From positions 1-31,444 of the forward strand of contig JBPOFU010000028.1 of NCBI GenBank assembly GCA_051252075.1: 31,444 bases of DNA, in the 5' to 3' direction. The position numbers were made by a program, and so were the translations under genes. The notes beneath the pieces are model-generated. The model made no database searches. It was given only the letters and a program-made list of their open reading frames with translations, and was not told where the DNA came from. This DNA comes from Oceanococcus sp051252075 (lineage in GTDB: Bacteria; Pseudomonadota; Gammaproteobacteria; Nevskiales; Oceanococcaceae). This document shows, piece after piece, positions 24,472 to 31,444 of this stretch (positions are counted from its first letter, which is position 1; every line of letters begins with the position of its first letter).

Positions 24472-25223
24472 GGCTTAGGCCCTCCTTGGGCGAGTCGGTA
24501 GGCTTGCAATAAAGCCTCAATAGCTTGGGTGCCGTGGTTCACATGGCTACAGGCCAGAGATTCTGCGGTTTGCTCATCTCCCTTACGTACGGCATTGGCT
24601 AACTTATCCAGCGTTTCGATATCACGAAATTCCGCACCCATCACTTGAGTTAGCAATCCACGAATATATTGGTAGGTCTGTTGCAACGAATTGAAGGCTA
24701 GGCGAAAGGCGATATTGCCACCACCATCGACCAAGCAATTCCAGAACTCAAAGGACAAATCTTGCAAATCGGAAGGCTGCGATGAAGCCCGCAACTTGGC
24801 CACAATGCCATCTAAAATCGCTGCCGTTTTCTCACGCGATTGGGCCCGTGCAGCGGCCGCAGCCACCGGCGGCGCCAGACTTTGCCGCAGGGCCAAGATG
24901 CCGCTGGCGGCTTCTACATTAATGTGGCCGTGCGCATCAACCAGCAGACTCGGTAGCAGTTCCAATCCGGCTTCTCGCTGCCAATCCAACACTTGGGTCG
25001 CGCCGCCATGACGTACTTGCACCAAGCGTGCTTGCTGCAATCTTTTCAGACCTTCGCGTACAGCACCACGGTTCACGCCCAACAGTTCGGTCAATAAGCG
25101 CTCTGAAGGCAGCTCGTCTCCTATCGCCAATTCACCACGCAAAATACGATCACGCAATTGCGCGAAAACTGCATCCGACAAGGATTGACGGGCGACCGGC
25201 TTAAACTCGGGCGCTGTGGACAT
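24468..25223 (-). CDS. GntR-family regulator, FadR/FCD subgroup
   Basis: The 251-residue protein has an N-terminal winged helix with the GntR signature (LRDRILRGELAIGDELPSER, then LTELLGVNRGAVREGLKRL, about 23-62). The C-terminal helical ligand domain (about 95-240) is of the FCD/FadR type, which usually binds organic acids or acyl ligands. The start ATG 25223 has AGGAG nine bases upstream. An in-frame ATG at 25259 lies inside the operator and is rejected. The gene leads the operon with the two His-box oxygenases and is divergent from the TonB receptor gene. Matching elements before both genes (25249-25272 and 25380-25402) are its likely binding sites, giving coordinated, autoregulated control. 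Confidence 0.92.
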   Translation of the reverse strand: MSTAPEFKPVARQSLSDAVFAQLRDRILRGELAIGDELPSERLLTELLGVNRGAVREGLKRLQQARLVQVRHGGATQVLDWQREAGLELLPSLLVDAHGHINVEAASGILALRQSLAPPVAAAAARAQSREKTAAILDGIVAKLRASSQPSDLQDLSFEFWNCLVDGGGNIAFRLAFNSLQQTYQYIRGLLTQVMGAEFRDIETLDKLANAVRKGDEQTAESLACSHVNHGTQAIEALLQAYRLAQGGPKP

Positions 25224-25248
25224 GGGTGAATCTCCTGTACCAACACAA

Positions 25249-25272
25249 CCAGATATCAACTCATCATACCAG
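25249..25272 (-). promoter_or_regulatory. GntR operator copy 1 (gntR side)
   Basis: Read on the minus strand toward gntR this contains CTGGTATGATGAGTTG and continues to ATATCTG. 22 of 23 bases match copy 2 at 25380-25402 in opposite orientation. The core TGGTATGATGA resembles TGGT-type half sites of FadR-subfamily regulators. It ends 26 bp before the gntR ATG. Confidence 0.75.
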
Positions 25273-25379
25273 TTGGGGATGTTCTGGGAAAGCCTTCTGT
25301 GTCCACCCTAAAAAAGGGCTACCAGTGTTTCCATAATTTACCCTTCGGCTTTTGCACGTAAATAACGGCGCATATCAAT

Positions 25380-25402
25380 CTGGTACGATGAGTTGATATC
25401 TG
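25380..25402 (+). promoter_or_regulatory. GntR operator copy 2 (TonB-receptor side)
   Basis: Contains CTGGTACGATGAGTTG and continues to ATATCTG, with one mismatch to copy 1. It ends 15 bp before ATG 25418, so bound protein would block initiation or early elongation. An additional partial symmetry, ATATCAA (25372-25378) with TTGATAT (25393-25399), surrounds it. Confidence 0.75.
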
Positions 25403-25417
25403 AATGAAAAAGAAGAA

Positions 25418-28054
25418 ATGCCAGCTTCCTCTTCCTTTCTCGCCGCTAGCGCGCAAACGTCCCACAACAGAGCCGAACGCCCGTACGCGCGTAAGCGCAC
25501 AGGACTAGCAGCGCTGCTATTGAGCTTGCTGAGTTGCTTACAGCTAGGCGCTGCACAGGCACAAGACGATGATTTTGACATCGACAGCCTGTTCGGCGAG
25601 CCAGAGCAAACGCCTGCAGCTGAACAACCCGCGCCAGCGCAACAAGACACCAAAAATATTGTCAGCCTGCCGGAATCCACTCCACCGCCGCTACGCGCTG
25701 CAAAGCGCCGTGCCGTATTGGAAGAAATCGTGGTGACCGCACAAAAGCGCGAAGAAGACATTCAATCGGTTCCGCTATCCGTCACTGCTATCGGTGGCGA
25801 CGACATCGTGGATAAAAACATGGGCGACATGAATGAGGTCGCCAATTACGTACCCAATCTTGATGTGCTCGCGGTGCCCACCTTCCCCAGCATTTACATG
25901 CGTGGCCTGGGTTCCAGCTACAACCGGGGCTTTGAGCAATCCGTCGCCATCCTCATTGATGAAGTGTTTTATGGACGCGCCTCATACATCAACCAAGGCC
26001 TTTTGGATTTGGCCGCTATCGAAGTCCTACGCGGCCCGCAAGGCACTTTGTTTGGTAAAAATTCATCTGCAGGAGCCATCCATTTCCGTACCGCACAACC
26101 AGAACCTGAATTTTCCACTCATGGCGATGTCCTGCTGGGGGATTTAAACCTGCAGCGTTATCGTTTGATCTCGACCGGCCCAGCCAGCGACACTCTGAAC
26201 TGGCGATTGGCCCTACTGCATGAAACCCGAGATGGCGGTGTGCTCAACACCACCACCGGCATCGATGAGGAAAACCGCGACACCCAAGGCGCACGCTTGC
26301 GTCTGAACTGGGATCCAAATGACGACTTGAGCGTCGGCTTCACGCTGAACGCCAGCTTGGTCGGCCAACATGGCGCGGGAAGCCAACTAATCAGCGTACG
26401 CGGCCGTGCCCTGGCGGCCATGCAAGTTTTTGATGCCCAAACCAACGCTGATCCCTACGATCAACGCAGCGCACAAGATCATGCGGCGGGCGTGGAGCGT
26501 AAAGCCTACGACGCAACTATCAAAGCGGATTGGACGCTGGACAACGACAATGTTTTCACCAGTGTCAGCAACGTCGCAATCCTGGATGAACAAATCAGCT
26601 TCGATGCCGATTTTTCACCAGTACCCTTCCTCATTCTGTACAACAACGAAGACATGCAGCAATACAGCCAAGAGCTGCGAATCACGTCCCCCTCCGGCGG
26701 ACTGGAATATGTCGCCGGCCTGTTTCTGCTGCGCACCGAATTGGCTGCGACTTATGACATCCATGAGTTATTGGAGCTAACGGAGATCTTACAGATCACA
26801 GGTGAAGGCGAGCGGCGTGCTTGCGTGAACAGTCCAGACCCACAATCTTGCCAAGACGCGGTATTAGACGATGCGGTGAACGGACAACTCGGTGGTCAAG
26901 CCATATTCGCTCGACAAAGCTTGGAAGGTGGCGCCGCGCCAGTGGAAACCTCACTCACCCGCTTTAATCAACGCAGCGATAGTGCCGCGCTGTTCGGCCA
27001 AGCCACCTGGCCGATCACCGAGCGCTGGGCGGTCACCTTGGGCGGGCGACTCAATTACGAAGAGAAGACCTTGGATGTCTCTCACCAACTCATTAACAAC
27101 CGCACAGGCCAGAATGGCAATGCCATCATAGGCGGCGATCAAGGCCTGCCCGGCATCGGCTATGCGCCTGGCCCTAGCCCCGGCGGAGCGATTATTTTCC
27201 CCACCATCATCGCTGGCGATACCCAATTTAGCGCCGAACGTCAGCGCGACAGTTTTAGTGTCATACCTAAGCTATCCACGACCTATGACATTGGCGATGC
27301 AGCGATGAGCTACTTGACTGTAGCACGTGGTTACAAATCCGGTGGATACAACGCACAACCGGTAAATGATCAGCAACTGGAATTTGATGAAGAAGATGCC
27401 CTGACCTACGAAATTGGCCTGAAGTCAGAATGGCTGAGCGGTGCCGCTCGCCTCAATGTGTCCTTATTTCGAACGGAATTCGACGGCTTGCAAGTCGCGA
27501 CCTTCAACGGTGTGAGTTACATCGTCGGCAATGCGGCATCAGCCAATATCCAAGGGCTGGAATACGAAGCCATGTTGATGACACCAATCGGCGTGCTGTT
27601 AGGACTCAATGGCGCGTTTACCGATGCCAATTATGAACAATTTTCGCTAGCACCTTGCGGTGCAGAAGTGACCGCACCACCACCCTGTGATTTGAGTGGT
27701 CGCCGCCTTCGCTTGGTGCCGAAAATCAAAAGCACCTTGACCGCCGGCTGGGAAGGTCAGCTGGCGAGCTGGCCACTCACTTTGCAGCTAGGGGGCACAG
27801 CCAGCTACACCAGCGATGTCGCCTTGGCGACCGATCTTGATCCCATAGACATCCGCGAACCGGGCACGACCTTTGGTCTCCAGATCGGACTGCGCGCGAT
27901 CGACAATGCTTGGCACATCAAAATTTTTGGCGATAACATCAGCGATCATCAATCACTCGCCGGCGGACAAGACGCCCCGGCCTTTCGCGGCACCCACTTT
28001 GGCGGTGCCTTTCCAGGCGCCAGCTACGAACTGGAAATCGGGTTCCGGTTTTAA
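25418..28054 (+). CDS. TonB-dependent outer-membrane receptor
   Basis: The 878-residue protein has an unusually long signal peptide (about 1-49, with a basic n-region around RPYARKRTG and a core LAALLLSLLSCLQL). An acidic linker (DDDFDIDSLFGEPEQ) leads to a TonB-box-like VLEEIVVTAQKREEDIQSVP (about 100-120). The plug domain (about 118-230) has VPNLDV, YMRGLG and VLRGPQGTLFGKNSSAGAI, and the barrel ends in the terminal aromatic GFRF. The QKREE-IQSVP type is common among receptors for hydrophobic or plant- and sterol-derived compounds in degraders, rather than classic siderophore receptors. The gene is divergent from gntR with a shared operator type, and its stop overlaps the convergent tetR stop (TTAA, 28051-28054). 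The ligand is inferred to be the cluster's substrate. Confidence 0.95.
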   Translation: MPASSSFLAASAQTSHNRAERPYARKRTGLAALLLSLLSCLQLGAAQAQDDDFDIDSLFGEPEQTPAAEQPAPAQQDTKNIVSLPESTPPPLRAAKRRAVLEEIVVTAQKREEDIQSVPLSVTAIGGDDIVDKNMGDMNEVANYVPNLDVLAVPTFPSIYMRGLGSSYNRGFEQSVAILIDEVFYGRASYINQGLLDLAAIEVLRGPQGTLFGKNSSAGAIHFRTAQPEPEFSTHGDVLLGDLNLQRYRLISTGPASDTLNWRLALLHETRDGGVLNTTTGIDEENRDTQGARLRLNWDPNDDLSVGFTLNASLVGQHGAGSQLISVRGRALAAMQVFDAQTNADPYDQRSAQDHAAGVERKAYDATIKADWTLDNDNVFTSVSNVAILDEQISFDADFSPVPFLILYNNEDMQQYSQELRITSPSGGLEYVAGLFLLRTELAATYDIHELLELTEILQITGEGERRACVNSPDPQSCQDAVLDDAVNGQLGGQAIFARQSLEGGAAPVETSLTRFNQRSDSAALFGQATWPITERWAVTLGGRLNYEEKTLDVSHQLINNRTGQNGNAIIGGDQGLPGIGYAPGPSPGGAIIFPTIIAGDTQFSAERQRDSFSVIPKLSTTYDIGDAAMSYLTVARGYKSGGYNAQPVNDQQLEFDEEDALTYEIGLKSEWLSGAARLNVSLFRTEFDGLQVATFNGVSYIVGNAASANIQGLEYEAMLMTPIGVLLGLNGAFTDANYEQFSLAPCGAEVTAPPPCDLSGRRLRLVPKIKSTLTAGWEGQLASWPLTLQLGGTASYTSDVALATDLDPIDIREPGTTFGLQIGLRAIDNAWHIKIFGDNISDHQSLAGGQDAPAFRGTHFGGAFPGASYELEIGFRF

Positions 28055-28701
28055 GGCTGCGCCTGTAGCGCTTGCAAAGTGCCGAGTATGACCAACTCGC
28101 AGGCACTGACAACCTTGTCTTGTGGACTGGCGTAGCCCTCGAGCATCCATTGTGCGGCAGACATGGCACAGGCACCTGCCAAAGCGGTTCCCAAGATTTT
28201 TTCCTGATGCGCGTCCAAGCTCCATCGCGGCAATTGCAACTTGATTTGCGCAACAATCAAACCTCCGAAATTTTGCGTATTGCTCTGGTACAAAGCATCT
28301 GTACTTGAGCTCACGCCCAAGACTTCGGTTAGAGCGATGCGCGCACGCTGCGGGTCTCTCATCGCTCGAAAAAAGGTATCGACAGCCTCGTGCACACGCT
28401 GCTCCAAACTGAGCTCTGCCCGCAACGCAATTTGCAACAATTCTCTTTGCAGATGCTCCATCTGCCAGACATATACCGCTTTCAGCAAAGCTTCGCTATC
28501 AGCGAAAGACTCATAAAAATAACGGTCGGTTAGACCCGCCTCTTTACACAATACCCGCACCGTACCGGCACGAAAGCCCTGGCTGCCAAACACCTGCAAA
28601 CCCGCTCGTAAAAACTTCTCACGCCGCTCCGCCAAGCGTTGCTCAGCGGACATGCCACCGTAAGCGCGGCCCTGCTTCTTCTGCGTTGTAAGTTGCACCA
28701 T
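28051..28701 (-). CDS. TetR-family transcriptional regulator
   Basis: The 216-residue protein has an N-terminal helix-turn-helix (about 22-70) with FLRAGLQVFGSQGFRAGTVR and CKEAGLTDRYFYESFADSEAL. The all-helical C-terminal part is the ligand or dimer domain, not assignable to a subgroup by eye. TetR proteins generally repress a divergent gene until a hydrophobic ligand binds. Here the divergent gene is the SDR at 28779, followed by the monooxygenase, and an inverted repeat at 28711-28728 lies ten bases from the tetR ATG. The stop codon overlaps that of the TonB receptor gene. Confidence 0.9.
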   Translation of the reverse strand: MVQLTTQKKQGRAYGGMSAEQRLAERREKFLRAGLQVFGSQGFRAGTVRVLCKEAGLTDRYFYESFADSEALLKAVYVWQMEHLQRELLQIALRAELSLEQRVHEAVDTFFRAMRDPQRARIALTEVLGVSSSTDALYQSNTQNFGGLIVAQIKLQLPRWSLDAHQEKILGTALAGACAMSAAQWMLEGYASPQDKVVSACELVILGTLQALQAQP

Positions 28702-28710
28702 GCGTCAATT

Positions 28711-28752
28711 TGACTACACACATAGTCAGATGTAAAGTGACTACGAACGTCA
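28711..28752. promoter_or_regulatory. probable TetR operator between tetR and the SDR gene
   Basis: TGACTA (28711-28716) and TAGTCA (28723-28728) form a perfect inverted repeat with a six-base spacer CACACA. A second TGACTA starts at 28738 and, with CGTCA (28748-28752), gives a weaker copy 27 bp away. The position in the 77-bp divergent gap fits a TetR-type operator controlling both directions. Confidence 0.65.
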
Positions 28753-28778
28753 TCACATGCAATCAAGCAGATTCGAAC

Positions 28779-29600
28779 ATGAAAGCATTCGCCGAAAAAG
28801 AAATATTGATTACCGGTGCTGGTAGTGGCATCGGTCAGGCCACAGCCATCGCCTTTGCTAAAAAAGGCGCCCGCCTGTGGCTTTCAGACATCAATGCCAG
28901 CGGACTAAAAAACACCACACAACAGATCGAGCAATTGGGCGGAATGAGCCGTAGCGTCATTTGCGACGTAGCTGACCCCGCGTCCGTACAGGCCATGGCC
29001 GATCAAGTGCACGCCGATGTGCCTGCTCTTGATGTGCTGGTTAACAATGCGGGCATCGGCAGTGCTGGCCGTTTTCTTGATACCAGCTTAGACACCTGGC
29101 ACAAGGTCATGGACATCAACCTCATGGGCGTTGTCCATGGTTGCCACGCCTTTTTGCCAAAAATGGTTGAGCGAAATCGTCCCGCTCATGTGGTCAATAC
29201 CGCTTCCGCTGCCGCCTTCGTCGCTGCCCCCGATATGCCGATTTATGCTGCCAGTAAATTCGCCGTATTAGGGTTTAGCGAATCATTGCGTGCCGATATG
29301 GCACAGCACGGTATCGGCGTCACCGCGATATGCCCTGGAATCATTAATACCGGCATCGTCGCTTCCACCATCATGGAAGGACAGATGGGCGAAGGCGAAA
29401 CCCAAGACAAAATTGTCGAGTTCTACAAGAAGCGCAACTACGGTCCAGAGCAAGTGGCTGCCGCCATCCTCAAAGCGGTACGCAACAATGTCGCCGTGCA
29501 ACCGGTTTCGCCAGAAGCCTGGGGCATGTACATGGCCAAACGTCTTGCACCCAACATCGTTCAGCGCCTATCCCAGCGCGAACTGCCTTTTCTAAAATAG
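28779..29600 (+). CDS. short-chain dehydrogenase/reductase (SDR)
   Basis: This 273-residue classical SDR has cofactor motif TGAGSGIG (12-19), an acidic residue after beta 2 in WLSDIN (Asp37, favouring NAD(H)), NNAG (89-92), Asn114, and catalytic Ser143, Tyr156 and Lys160 (YAASK). The C-terminus is longer than the minimum for the family, with a loop FYKKRNYGPEQVA that often precedes a substrate lid. The start at ATG 28779 fits the family's usual N-terminus, though no strong ribosome site is seen. It probably oxidises or reduces an alcohol/ketone pair in the same pathway as the monooxygenase 86 bp downstream. Regulated by the divergent TetR. The exact substrate is unknown. Confidence 0.93.
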   Translation: MKAFAEKEILITGAGSGIGQATAIAFAKKGARLWLSDINASGLKNTTQQIEQLGGMSRSVICDVADPASVQAMADQVHADVPALDVLVNNAGIGSAGRFLDTSLDTWHKVMDINLMGVVHGCHAFLPKMVERNRPAHVVNTASAAAFVAAPDMPIYAASKFAVLGFSESLRADMAQHGIGVTAICPGIINTGIVASTIMEGQMGEGETQDKIVEFYKKRNYGPEQVAAAILKAVRNNVAVQPVSPEAWGMYMAKRLAPNIVQRLSQRELPFLK

Positions 29601-29609
29601 AAATCCGCT

Positions 29610-29627
29610 GCCACAACGCATTGTGGC
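29610..29627 (+). repeat. hairpin between the SDR and monooxygenase genes
   Basis: GCCACAA (29610-29616) and TTGTGGC (29621-29627) form a perfect 7-bp stem with a CGCA loop, ten bases past the SDR stop. There is no T run, so it is more likely an mRNA stabiliser or processing hairpin than a terminator. Confidence 0.45.
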
Positions 29628-29686
29628 CATCCAAAACAAGATTCTGGTGATGCGTGTATCCCGCCACCACCGGACGGAGCAACAAC

Positions 29687-31138
29687 ATGGCAAAGACTGA
29701 CTTTGACGTTTTAATCCTCGGCGCTGGCCTATCAGGCATCGGTGCAGCTTGTCACCTCACGCGTAAGCTCAAGAACAAAAGCTATGCCGTGCTGGAACGC
29801 CGCGACGCGATTGGTGGTACTTGGGATTTATTTCGTTATCCCGGCATACGCTCGGATTCGGATATGACCACCTTCGGTTACAGCTTCCGTCCATGGCGCG
29901 CGTCCAAAGTGCTGGCCGACGGCGAGTCGATTCGCGACTATGTGCGAGAAACCGCGGAGGAATACAAAGTCGTTCCCAACATTCGCTTTCGCCGAAAAGT
30001 TGTGCGCTCGGACTGGTCCAGCAGTGAGCAGCGCTGGACCGTCACCTGCCTTAACGAAGAAACAGCTAAGGAAGAAATCTACACCGCCCAATACTTGATT
30101 GGTGCTACCGGCTATTACAGCTATGACCAAGGCTATTGCCCTGATTTTCCCGGTGCAGACACATACTCTGGGCAAATCGTTCATCCGCAACATTGGCCAG
30201 AAAATTTGGAAACCCAAGGCAAGCGCGTGGTCGTAATTGGCAGCGGTGCAACCGCTATCACTTTGGTGCCTTCACTGGCCAAACAGGGCGCGAAGGTCAC
30301 CATGCTGCAGCGCACGCCAAGCTACGTCATGTCCATTCCGGCCATCGATCCTTTGTGGAACACCTTATCCAAGGTGCTGCCGGCAAAAGCGGTGTATGCC
30401 GCCACCCGTTTACGCAATGTGGCATTGCAACGGGCACTCTATGTCGCTTCCAAACAACGCCCCAAAGTCGTACGCCGGTTACTTCGTCGACGTGCCAAAG
30501 CGCAACTGGGACCAAACGTTGATGTGAAGCATTTTTCGCCTGATTACAATCCTTGGGATCAACGCCTTTGCGTGGTTCCGGGCGGCGATCTGTTCAAGTC
30601 TTTAAGAAAAGGCGATGCGCATATCGTCACCGACCACATCGAGCGTTTCGACAAAACGGGCATACAACTGAAATCCGGCGAGCATTTGGACGCCGACATC
30701 ATCGTGACCGCGACCGGCCTCAATTTGCAGCTCATGGGCGGCGCGCAACTGCGTGTGGATGGCAAGCCGGTAGCGATGAAAGACCGCATGATCTACAAAG
30801 GCATGCTGTTGGAAGGCGTACCCAATACCTTGGCTGTCACCGGATACACCAACGCGTCTTGGACACTCAAATCCGACCTCATCAGCGAGCATTTCTGCCG
30901 CATTATTCGGCACATGGATAAGACCGGTCGCACCGTTGTTACACCGCAACCCACGCGAGCGAAAAAGCTGGAAGACACGGTCATGGGCAGTTTGCAATCC
31001 GGCTATGTCGCACGTGGTGCAGACGCCCTGCCCCGCCAAGGCTCAACGGCACCGTGGTTGTTGCTGAACGACTATATCCGTGATGCGGCCAGCTTGAAAT
31101 TTGGCCGCCTGACCAATCGGGATTTGCAGTTTTCTTAG
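29687..31138 (+). CDS. flavin-dependent Baeyer-Villiger-type monooxygenase
   Basis: This 483-residue protein has an FAD-binding GAGLSGIG (12-19), then GGTWDLFRYPGIRSDSDM typical of EthA-like BVMOs, and the fingerprint YSGQIVHPQHWP (160-171) with Tyr replacing the first Phe of FxGxxxHxxxWP. The NADPH-binding GSGATA lies at 185-190, followed by a late ATGLNLQ motif. The start ATG 29687 is preceded by GGAG. The family inserts oxygen next to ketones or oxidises sulfur and nitrogen groups. With the SDR just upstream, an alcohol-to-ketone-to-ester route is plausible (inference). It may be cotranscribed with the SDR, and a large hairpin at 31189-31248 lies downstream. Confidence 0.93.
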   Translation: MAKTDFDVLILGAGLSGIGAACHLTRKLKNKSYAVLERRDAIGGTWDLFRYPGIRSDSDMTTFGYSFRPWRASKVLADGESIRDYVRETAEEYKVVPNIRFRRKVVRSDWSSSEQRWTVTCLNEETAKEEIYTAQYLIGATGYYSYDQGYCPDFPGADTYSGQIVHPQHWPENLETQGKRVVVIGSGATAITLVPSLAKQGAKVTMLQRTPSYVMSIPAIDPLWNTLSKVLPAKAVYAATRLRNVALQRALYVASKQRPKVVRRLLRRRAKAQLGPNVDVKHFSPDYNPWDQRLCVVPGGDLFKSLRKGDAHIVTDHIERFDKTGIQLKSGEHLDADIIVTATGLNLQLMGGAQLRVDGKPVAMKDRMIYKGMLLEGVPNTLAVTGYTNASWTLKSDLISEHFCRIIRHMDKTGRTVVTPQPTRAKKLEDTVMGSLQSGYVARGADALPRQGSTAPWLLLNDYIRDAASLKFGRLTNRDLQFS

Positions 31139-31188
31139 TGGAAAGATGAAGAATCGGTTCAACCAATAAGCTGAGCCATTTCTCATCG

Positions 31189-31248
31189 ACTCAACACGCT
31201 TCATGCAGCGGCGCTACGCCGCCCATGAACATGAAGCTGACGTTGAGT
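31189..31248 (+). terminator. large nested inverted repeat downstream of the monooxygenase gene
   Basis: ACTCAAC-ACGCTTCATG (31189-31205) pairs with CATGAAGC-TGACGTTGAGT (31230-31248) with small bulges. Inside it GCGGCG (31208-31213) pairs with CGCCGC (31217-31222). TTTCTACTT follows. It could end the SDR-monooxygenase transcript or be a copy of a dispersed hairpin repeat. No second copy was seen in the window. Confidence 0.5.
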
Positions 31249-31444
31249 TTCTACTTGCTTAGGCCTGTTTTGTGCCATGAACGGTCAGTCGCGGTTCACG
31301 AACGAAACGCAGCACCAAACTCATAACGGCAATTCCGCCATCAACGGCACCACACCCACTCATGAAGCTGCGTCAAGCAGCGTAACCGTCCTACCAAATA
31401 ATCCGACTAATAATGGGTGAATTACCACCCGAGTGGCTTTAATT
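31249..31444. other. no gene seen up to the window end
   Basis: Only short frames are present. A minus-strand frame (31363-31259, 34 residues, ending TVHGTKQA) could be the decayed tail of a gene, but it is closed upstream and cannot be assigned. Confidence 0.3.

Noticed and set aside
25404..25417. ATG at 25404 as start of the TonB receptor
   Set aside because: Out of frame with the receptor; ATG 25418 gives the signal peptide.
31259..31363. 34-codon minus-strand frame near the window end
   Set aside because: Too short and closed upstream; no family or ribosome site could be recognised.
1..31444. Mobile element, phage, CRISPR or toxin-antitoxin content
   Set aside because: No transposase, integrase, direct-repeat spacer array or paired small toxin-like genes were found; the phased TGARCA repeats are promoter elements, not CRISPR repeats.

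Overview
The window looks like the chromosome of an aerobic, Gram-negative gammaproteobacterium. Support comes from a TonB-dependent receptor, an outer-membrane barrel, lipobox and Sec signal peptides, a YbiT-type ABC-F protein, a CvfB-like S1 protein and a bacterial RIO-type kinase. The combination of sterol-desaturase-family proteins, a Baeyer-Villiger-type monooxygenase, an SDR and a decayed Rieske oxygenase suggests an environmental, possibly marine, degrader of hydrophobic compounds. No rRNA, tRNA, IS element or CRISPR was recognised.

Layout. 1-2848: the end of an alpha-E protein coupled to a transglutaminase-like protein, a Kazal-like lipoprotein and CvfB. 2929-17587: a signalling and surface-protein island. 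It holds a response regulator with an unusual C-terminal helix-turn-helix, a 1219-residue soluble hybrid histidine kinase (four PAS domains, two receivers, HPt), and six exported-protein genes. 14128-15747 within it: decayed catabolic genes (KshA-like Rieske oxygenase, SDR start, one unidentified scrap). 17652-22980: metallophosphoesterase, RIO kinase, YbiT and a subtilisin-like secreted protease. 23028-31138: a catabolic cluster of two sterol-desaturase-family proteins, a GntR regulator, a TonB receptor, a TetR regulator, an SDR and a flavin monooxygenase. 31139-31444: no gene seen.

The main discovery candidate is the island at 2929-17587. Four promoters, two on each strand, share one architecture: four copies of NGARCA/TGARCA spaced 10, 11 and 11 bp (the promoter-proximal copy in one promoter is TGATCA), then exactly 11 bp, then a -10-like CANANT hexamer. 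Each drives a gene for an exported protein, and nothing similar was seen in front of other genes. Helical phasing and a fixed distance to the -10 are what tandem binding of a response-regulator-type activator would give. The island contains one free response regulator and one HPt-bearing kinase, so I infer a local phosphorelay controlling a cell-surface regulon: a P/T-rich outer-membrane-barrel protein and its partner, a CARDB-like secreted protein, a small beta-rich secreted protein, and two paralogous ~82-residue exported peptides sharing a motif just after the signal peptide. I do not know the function of this set.

The right-hand cluster appears controlled by two local regulators. A near-identical 23-bp element stands in opposite orientations in front of the divergent gntR and TonB-receptor genes. 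An inverted repeat lies between the divergent tetR and SDR genes.
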